Source of the DNA: Petrimonas sp. IBARAKI
Lineage (GTDB): Bacteria; Bacteroidota; Bacteroidia; Bacteroidales; Dysgonomonadaceae
Direction: 5' to 3'
NCBI GenBank assembly: GCA_002356435.2
Contig: AP018040.2
Location: forward strand, 2,232,001-2,296,000
DNA length: 64,000 nucleotides
A program made the position numbers and the translations under genes. Each line of letters starts with the position of its first letter. The first letter of the stretch is position 1. The notes beneath the pieces are model-generated. The model made no database searches. It saw only the letters and a list, made by a program, of their open reading frames with translations, and was not told the DNA's origin. This document shows positions 59,027 through 64,000 of the stretch, piece after piece.

Positions 59027-59962
59027 CTATACAACATACAATGAACTTATCGACTCGTTGTTGCACACCCTCATGATGGCATTGGCAAACATATCGGCGA
59101 CAGACAAGACTTTCACTTTACTGCACGATTTTGTATAAGGAATACTGTCGGTAAATATAATCTCGTTAAGCGAAGAATTTTCCACACGTTCACTGGCCGG
59201 ATCCGACATGACGGCGTGACTGGCTATGGCTCTTACAGATCTGGCGCCGTTCTGCATCATCAACTCGGCAGCTTTGGTCATGGTTCCCGCAGTATCCACG
59301 ATATCGTCAATCAACAACACATCCATCCCTTCCACATCCCCGATGATCTGCATATCCGAAATAACGTTTGCTTTTTTCCTGATCTTATAGCAGATAACCA
59401 TGGGACAACCCAAGAACTTGGCATAAGCACTGGCACGCTTGGTTCCACCTACATCGGGCGTGGCAATCACCAAATTTTCCTGATTAAAGGTTTTCATATA
59501 ATCCACAAAAACTCCCGATCCGTACAAATGGTCAACAGGAACATCGAAGAAACCCTGAATCTGGTCGGCATGCAAGTCCATGGTAATCAATCGGCTGATG
59601 CCGGCAGTGCTGAGCATATCGGCAATCAGCTTCGCTCCGATACTCACACGGGGCTTATCTTTTCTGTCCTGACGGGCCCATCCGAAATAGGGAATAACCG
59701 CAATGATGGACTTCGCCGACGCACGCTTGGCCGCATCAATCATAAGCAGTAACTCCATCAGGTTGTCTGAATTGGGAAAAGTGGACTGGATAAGGAATAC
59801 TTGTCTTCCCCGAATGGATTCCTCGTATGAAACTGAAAATTCTCCGTCGGCAAAATGCTCGATAATCATATTTCCTAACGGACACCCCAAACTATTGCAA
59901 ACCTTCTCGGCAAAATAACGTGATTTTGTTCCCGAGAAGATTTTAAACGGCTTATCTTGCAT
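59027..59962 (-). CDS. prs: Ribose-phosphate pyrophosphokinase
   Basis: 311 residues. ATP loop 'FADGEFSVSYEESIRGRQVF', catalytic flexible loop 'IPYFGWARQDRKDKPRVSIGAKL', and PRPP signature 'DVLLIDDIVDTAGTMTKAAE'. Makes PRPP from ribose 5-phosphate and ATP for nucleotide, His and Trp synthesis. Confidence 0.96.
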   Translation of the reverse strand: MQDKPFKIFSGTKSRYFAEKVCNSLGCPLGNMIIEHFADGEFSVSYEESIRGRQVFLIQSTFPNSDNLMELLLMIDAAKRASAKSIIAVIPYFGWARQDRKDKPRVSIGAKLIADMLSTAGISRLITMDLHADQIQGFFDVPVDHLYGSGVFVDYMKTFNQENLVIATPDVGGTKRASAYAKFLGCPMVICYKIRKKANVISDMQIIGDVEGMDVLLIDDIVDTAGTMTKAAELMMQNGARSVRAIASHAVMSDPASERVENSSLNEIIFTDSIPYTKSCSKVKVLSVADMFANAIMRVCNNESISSLYVV

Positions 59963-60031
59963 GACTTGTTGATTATAATTGAGTTAGTAAATTATTGGTT
60001 GATTCTCTCTTTGTAATAGTCTTTCCACGGA

Positions 60032-60039
60032 CAAAAGTA
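60032..60039 (-). promoter_or_regulatory. Predicted -7 element of prs
   Basis: Minus strand TACTTTTG, 70 nt before the start; the upstream box is not clear. Confidence 0.45.
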
Positions 60040-60181
60040 CAAACTAAATTCTAAAAAAACCTTTAAAATGTGTTTTGAATTTTTTTATGTACTGTTTTTA
60101 GTCATTTTTTGATGGATTTGGATTTTCGTTTCGCATCCTATGGCAGGATATACGAAAGAAAGGAAAGTTCAAAATACTTTC

Positions 60182-61879
60182 TTAACAAGAGGAAATTTTG
60201 TACAGCTCGCCCGAGGTTGCCCCAACCTTTATCCGAATCGGGCTATCTATCGAAAAAACGGTATTGAACTTGCTATCCGACAACAACGGAAAAGCGTTAA
60301 AACTCCCGTTGTCAGGAATCCCGAAGAAATCCATAGCGTGGGTGGGAATATTTACCACAACATCAACCTCCTTGTTGTCAAAATTAACCACTGCCAGAAT
60401 TAATTCATCTCCAGTACCCCGTAGAAATGCGAATTGCTTGGTGGAATCAAACTCAAAATTGTCGTAATTTGCTGGCATCAGGTCGTAAAAGAGTCCCTCA
60501 CTCAACGCTCTCTCCCGGTTACACAAGGTAAGGAGTTTGGCATAAAATTTCTGCAACGCCCTTTCTTCTCCTGTCAACAAGGTATCGTCCCATTTCCCGT
60601 TATTATTCCAACGCCTAACCGTGTCTAGCGACCAATAATCAAAAATGGAGGTACGCCCGTTCTTGCCACTGAAACCCTCTTCATCCATTCCCCGCTCGCC
60701 CAGCTCCTGGCCAAAATAGATCATTACAGGATTTACGTTCACGCAGGCAGTAACAATCATCGCAGCGGGTCCATGCTTTCCGTCTTTCAGAAAATAATCC
60801 GAAGCTACGCGTTGTTCATCGTGGTTTTCAATAAAATTGAGCATTTTGTGCTGAATATCGCCCACGTTATTCAGGGCAAACGTGATGTCCGACGACGGAC
60901 GATACCCGCAGGCCACATCACGCAAAACGTCATATAACCCTACTTTATCGTACAAGTAATCAAAGTTGTCGTGGGCAAGAAACAACCGGTAGGCGTCGGG
61001 ATTGTATATCTCCGCCAGAAAGAGAATTTTCGGGAACTCTTTTTTTACTTGCGGAATCACCCATCGCCAAAACTCCAGCGGGACCATTTCTGCCATGTCT
61101 ACCCGGAAACCGTCAATATTTTTCTTCGACCAATAGATCAATACGTCCCTCATCTTGTTCCACGTATCGGGAATTTTGGAGAAGTGTTTTATGTAACCGT
61201 TCTGTATATCGATGCCGTAGTTAAGCTTAACCGTCTCATACCAGTCGTATGGGGTGGGTTTATTGGTAAAACAATCGTTCCCGGTGACTTTTGCCGGCGA
61301 CTCCCTGTAGGTTACGTCCGCCATTTTCTTTACCGGGAATTGAATTTCCAGCTCCTCACCCGGAAGGTAATAAAAGTTGTTGCCGGGAGAAAAAGCCACA
61401 GAAGTGTCGTCGTTGCAACCAAATTCGTCAACTCCCTCCGGACGGTTAATCGATTTGTAGTTCCTTGCCAGGTGATTCGGCACAAAATCAATGATTACCT
61501 CCATCCCGGCACGATGGATACGTTCAACCAACGCTTCAAATTCGCGCATCCGGCCGTTCACGTTCATCGCCAGATCAGGATCAACATCGTAAACGTCCCG
61601 CACGGCGTACGGAGACCCGGCATTGCCTTTAATGATTTCCGGATATTCACGGGGAATGCCGTATTGGGTGTAATCCGTTGTTGAGGCATGCGCCAATACG
61701 CCGATAAGCCAGACATGAGAATAACCACCCTTCTTTAACTGATTGAGAAACTTACCTGTTATATCGTTAAACTTTCCGCATCCGTTTTCTTCCAGGGTCC
61801 CGTTTTGAATGTTGTTGGCCTGAGTGTTCCCCAGCAGACGCGGCAACAGTTGATAGATGAATATTTTACGTGGCTTCAT
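60182..61879 (-). CDS. GH13 alpha-amylase family enzyme
   Basis: 565 residues without a signal peptide, so probably cytoplasmic. Conserved regions: I 'VIIDFVPNH', II 'GFRVDMAEM' (nucleophile Asp), III 'LFLAEIYNP' (acid Glu), IV 'FIENHDEQR' (third Asp). An unusual start 'MKPRKIFIYQLLPRLLG' precedes the barrel. Acts on alpha-glucans, perhaps stored glycogen or imported maltodextrin. Start overlapped by the patatin gene stop (ATGA), so the two are coupled. Confidence 0.92.
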   Translation of the reverse strand: MKPRKIFIYQLLPRLLGNTQANNIQNGTLEENGCGKFNDITGKFLNQLKKGGYSHVWLIGVLAHASTTDYTQYGIPREYPEIIKGNAGSPYAVRDVYDVDPDLAMNVNGRMREFEALVERIHRAGMEVIIDFVPNHLARNYKSINRPEGVDEFGCNDDTSVAFSPGNNFYYLPGEELEIQFPVKKMADVTYRESPAKVTGNDCFTNKPTPYDWYETVKLNYGIDIQNGYIKHFSKIPDTWNKMRDVLIYWSKKNIDGFRVDMAEMVPLEFWRWVIPQVKKEFPKILFLAEIYNPDAYRLFLAHDNFDYLYDKVGLYDVLRDVACGYRPSSDITFALNNVGDIQHKMLNFIENHDEQRVASDYFLKDGKHGPAAMIVTACVNVNPVMIYFGQELGERGMDEEGFSGKNGRTSIFDYWSLDTVRRWNNNGKWDDTLLTGEERALQKFYAKLLTLCNRERALSEGLFYDLMPANYDNFEFDSTKQFAFLRGTGDELILAVVNFDNKEVDVVVNIPTHAMDFFGIPDNGSFNAFPLLSDSKFNTVFSIDSPIRIKVGATSGELYKISSC

Positions 61880-62742
61880 AATGTTGTTTTTTTAAATTTA
61901 CCTATTCGCTGCCTCACTTTCTCCTCGAGTTCGTAATGTCGGTGACACCTTCTGATAATGCCAAGCGATTTTTCTTCACCAAGCGCTGTTGAAGCACACT
62001 CGTAGCCTATTTCCCTTATTTTGTCGATGTTGTTCAAATCGAACATAAAGTATTTTTGCGCTTCCTCCGCTTCTACAAGGATGTCACATAAACTCCTATC
62101 TACCAACGTATTTGAATTCGACATCAGTTTAAACGTACGTTCGGCGGTAGTTTTGATATTGACTTTGTCCGATAAAGGCGTCATCAGCGAAACATTCACG
62201 CCGATAACGTACTTACACTCATTCCGAATAACAGAAACCGGAAAATTTTTCAATAATCCACCGTCAACATAGGGCACACCACCAATAACCTTGGGAGTGA
62301 AAACGATGGGGACCGAACAGGATGCCACCACGGCATCTACCAACGATCTGCCTTCCGAAAAAACTACAGTCCGGGCCTTTTCCCAATCGGTTACAACTGC
62401 TTTAAAAGGAATTCTCAGTTGTTCGAATGAGCTCGACCGCAAATTGTCTTTCAGAAATTTCCCGACACCTGAAGTTTTAAAAAAACCCGTCTTGGGAATG
62501 GAAAATCCGATAAATTCATGGAATTCTTTCTTTCGGAAGAGCTCGCTAATCTCGTCGGGAGAAAAACCATCGGCATAAAAAACTCCGGCTAACGCACCGG
62601 CACTGGTACCTGCAATTACATCGGGTTTCAGGCCATAACTCTCAAATACCTTGAAAGCGCCTAAATGAGCAAACCCTTTTGCACCGCCACCGCTTAGCGC
62701 ATAACCCAAATAATATTGAAAATTTTTCCCAAATATTGCCAC
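61876..62742 (-). CDS. Patatin-like phospholipase
   Basis: 288 residues. Oxyanion loop 'GGGAKGFAHLGAF', nucleophile Ser in 'GTSAGALAG' and dyad Asp in 'VDGGLLKNFPV'. Cytoplasmic or membrane-bound lipid acyl hydrolase; similar to RssA/YlbK proteins. First gene of the pair with the amylase. Confidence 0.93.
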   Translation of the reverse strand: MAIFGKNFQYYLGYALSGGGAKGFAHLGAFKVFESYGLKPDVIAGTSAGALAGVFYADGFSPDEISELFRKKEFHEFIGFSIPKTGFFKTSGVGKFLKDNLRSSSFEQLRIPFKAVVTDWEKARTVVFSEGRSLVDAVVASCSVPIVFTPKVIGGVPYVDGGLLKNFPVSVIRNECKYVIGVNVSLMTPLSDKVNIKTTAERTFKLMSNSNTLVDRSLCDILVEAEEAQKYFMFDLNNIDKIREIGYECASTALGEEKSLGIIRRCHRHYELEEKVRQRIGKFKKTTL

Positions 62743-62822
62743 GACGGTTCCCTTAATGGTACTACAAATATGCTAAAAAATTTGATGATTGTCAAAAATA
62801 AAACCGTTATCAAATGGTTTAT

Positions 62823-62897
62823 TTATGTTTTTTTATACAAATAAACCATGGTTAATGCGACAAAAATCAATACCGCAATACCAAGTGGCTTGTTCAT
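62823..62897 (-). CDS. Possible 24-residue single-pass membrane protein
   Basis: The frame reads 'MNKPLGIAVLIFVALTMVYL' then YKKT and a stop. One hydrophobic helix with a Lys near each end is the pattern of small membrane proteins. It lies between the patatin gene and a lipoprotein gene on the same strand; no clear promoter motif. Too short to exclude chance. Confidence 0.4.
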   Translation of the reverse strand: MNKPLGIAVLIFVALTMVYLYKKT

Positions 62898-62939
62898 CTT
62901 CGTTCGATTAAAATTATTTATTTTTCAGGGATGATTTTA

Positions 62940-63779
62940 TTATAAAACCCCGACGGGCATTTCAAAGGAAGACAACAGCGTGCCGAACGCTTTATACGCT
63001 GTGCCCATCCCTTCCATTGGGATGCCTATTTCCCAATCATACCTGATGAGTTCTTTCCAATTGCCCGGCATGGAGGTCTCGAGGCCCAAATTCAAATTCT
63101 GATTTAACCGGTGCAGGGCCAAATCATTTATCGACATGCGAAAACGGTATGAGACGGTTTTTGCCGATTCCGCATCCAGCGTTGGCTGCCCTTTTTCATC
63201 AACCCCGTATGAAAAGGTCATAAAGCAATTACCCTCCTCTGTGTCAATCGTGTAAGTTCCTTTACCCCGTACTTTCAACACGTAATCGGTTGACGATGTG
63301 CTCTCCCTGTTGACAAGGTAGAGATCCCGCTCCGTGTTGTTTACCAGGCAAATCCATTCTATAGTGTTCAAGGAAGCGGGGAAAGGAGGCACTTCGCCGT
63401 TATCTGTTTTGTTAGCTTTGGATATGCGCATTACCTCATAGTTATCGGTCACCTTAATCTTCAATTTTTGCGATTCTTTGGTTAGGTTATCCGTAACCGT
63501 GAGCCGGGTATCTCCTTTGAGCCGCCCCTGAATGGCAATCATTCCCGCCGCACTCGACCAGCCGGTTTGCATTTCTGCCGAAAACAGAAGCGGGTTTTCT
63601 ACTTCCAGCGTGTAATTTCCGCTGCCTGTTTTCGGCCCGATTAAGACCGTTCCGTTCACGGGCACTTCGCGATAATCGTAATAAAAAAAGAGTGATTCGT
63701 GTTCTATTTTTTCACAACTTGGCATTAAAATGAATACCAAAAGCGGTATCAGGAACTTGCTTTTTGTGTTGGTTTTCAT
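62940..63779 (-). CDS. Lipoprotein of unknown function
   Basis: 279 residues; lipoprotein signal ending 'LMPSC'. A beta-sandwich-like N-terminal part ('YREVPVNGTVLIGPKTGSGNYTLEVENP', 'LKGDTRLTVTDNLTKESQKLKIKVTDNY') resembles bacterial Ig-like domains; the remainder ('SASLNTIEW'-like region onward) is unassigned. It follows the window-edge gene by 21 nt and is probably in its operon. Confidence 0.75.
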   Translation of the reverse strand: MKTNTKSKFLIPLLVFILMPSCEKIEHESLFFYYDYREVPVNGTVLIGPKTGSGNYTLEVENPLLFSAEMQTGWSSAAGMIAIQGRLKGDTRLTVTDNLTKESQKLKIKVTDNYEVMRISKANKTDNGEVPPFPASLNTIEWICLVNNTERDLYLVNRESTSSTDYVLKVRGKGTYTIDTEEGNCFMTFSYGVDEKGQPTLDAESAKTVSYRFRMSINDLALHRLNQNLNLGLETSMPGNWKELIRYDWEIGIPMEGMGTAYKAFGTLLSSFEMPVGVL

Positions 63780-63800
63780 ATTTGTACAAAATTTATGTGA

Positions 63801-64000
63801 TTATTTATTTTCCTTGATTGATTTTAGCGCAATTGTTTCGCCATACAAACCCGTATTTTCATCTTTAATTTTAATCTCCATTTCAGAAGAAGATAAACGC
63901 ATAACCTTCCAGTATTCCTGGTGAGTTTGCATGGTAACCAACACTTCATCAAACAATAAGTTATCGGACTTGAAGGAAAGTGCCTCTGCGACCCTTATCT
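63801..64000 (-). CDS. Hypothetical protein, C-terminal part (starts beyond window)
   Basis: Open from the right edge to TAA 63803-63801, ~66 residues including 'FDEVLVTMQTHQEYWKVMRL' and ending 'IALKSIKENK'. Beta-rich and polar; family not recognised. Same strand and close spacing to the lipoprotein gene suggest one operon, possibly another lipoprotein with related domain. Confidence 0.6.
   Translation of the reverse strand, partial: IRVAEALSFKSDNLLFDEVLVTMQTHQEYWKVMRLSSSEMEIKIKDENTGLYGETIALKSIKENK

Noticed and set aside
1-64000. CRISPR arrays, tRNA or rRNA genes, prophage integrases or attachment sites
   Set aside because: No regularly spaced repeats, cloverleaf-like sequences, rRNA segments or phage genes were noticed on either strand.

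Overview
The window reads as a chromosomal segment of a Bacteroidales bacterium (phylum Bacteroidota). Support comes from promoters of the TAnnTTTG (-7) type, many Bacteroidota lipoproteins, NVEALA peptides, an RprX/RprY pair, a GTPase-defective-looking EF-G paralogue, a GH106 glycosidase and a three-gene acyl-CoA carboxylase operon. No rRNA, tRNA or CRISPR was seen. The genus cannot be fixed from the sequence; a Dysgonomonadaceae-like relative is only a guess.

Region A (1-22.3 kb, visibly AT-richer, nearly all on the minus strand) is a large accessory locus. It has five small secreted NVEALA peptides (5534, 10512, 16916, 18551, 20856), eight six-bladed beta-propeller lipoproteins or remnants, three thioredoxin-fold lipoproteins (CRPC, CGGC, CTSC), and a block of transglutaminase-like lipoprotein, O-antigen-ligase/TPR membrane protein and signal peptidase I (15703 down to 11122). 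At its right edge, divergently transcribed, is a membrane-anchored regulator with a C-terminal cytoplasmic winged helix (21275-22315). Three units start with an NVEALA gene preceded by the same 30-bp operator-like inverted repeat (5943, 10974, 21156); two also share a 55-nt leader with a covarying hairpin. Most NVEALA genes are followed at once by a hairpin, so the peptide is probably made in excess over the downstream lipoproteins. My reading is a regulated peptide secretion, maturation and sensing system: the regulator senses the envelope, the S26 peptidase may cut after the AxA-like end of NVEALA, thioredoxin-fold lipoproteins may handle the cysteine-rich cargo, and propellers may bind it. 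Only the parts list, spacing and repeats are seen; the function is inference. The locus is partly decayed: two propellers and one thioredoxin-like gene carry frameshifts or deletions, and an IS4-family element with a 7-bp target duplication splits another thioredoxin-like gene.

Region B (22.7-34 kb) is housekeeping: a possible structured RNA, rpsP, a CDP-alcohol phosphatidyltransferase, rprX-rprY, yicC, gmk, an alpha/beta hydrolase, a BASS-type transporter, an HD nucleotidase-like protein, a DUF2461 protein and an S9 peptidase.

Region C (34-44.3 kb) holds a heavy-metal efflux operon (histidine-rich exported protein, CusB-, CusA-, CusC-like) with a clear promoter, then an aldo/keto reductase converging on and overlapping a GH106-type glycosidase.

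Region D (44.5-64 kb) holds an acyl-CoA carboxylase operon (propionate/succinate metabolism), serA, a Ca2+-type P-ATPase, an EF-G2-like factor whose catalytic histidine is missing, a HAD phosphatase, a CDF-like transporter, a metallophosphatase, prs, a GH13 amylase with a patatin-like lipase, and lipoproteins of unknown function up to the window edge.
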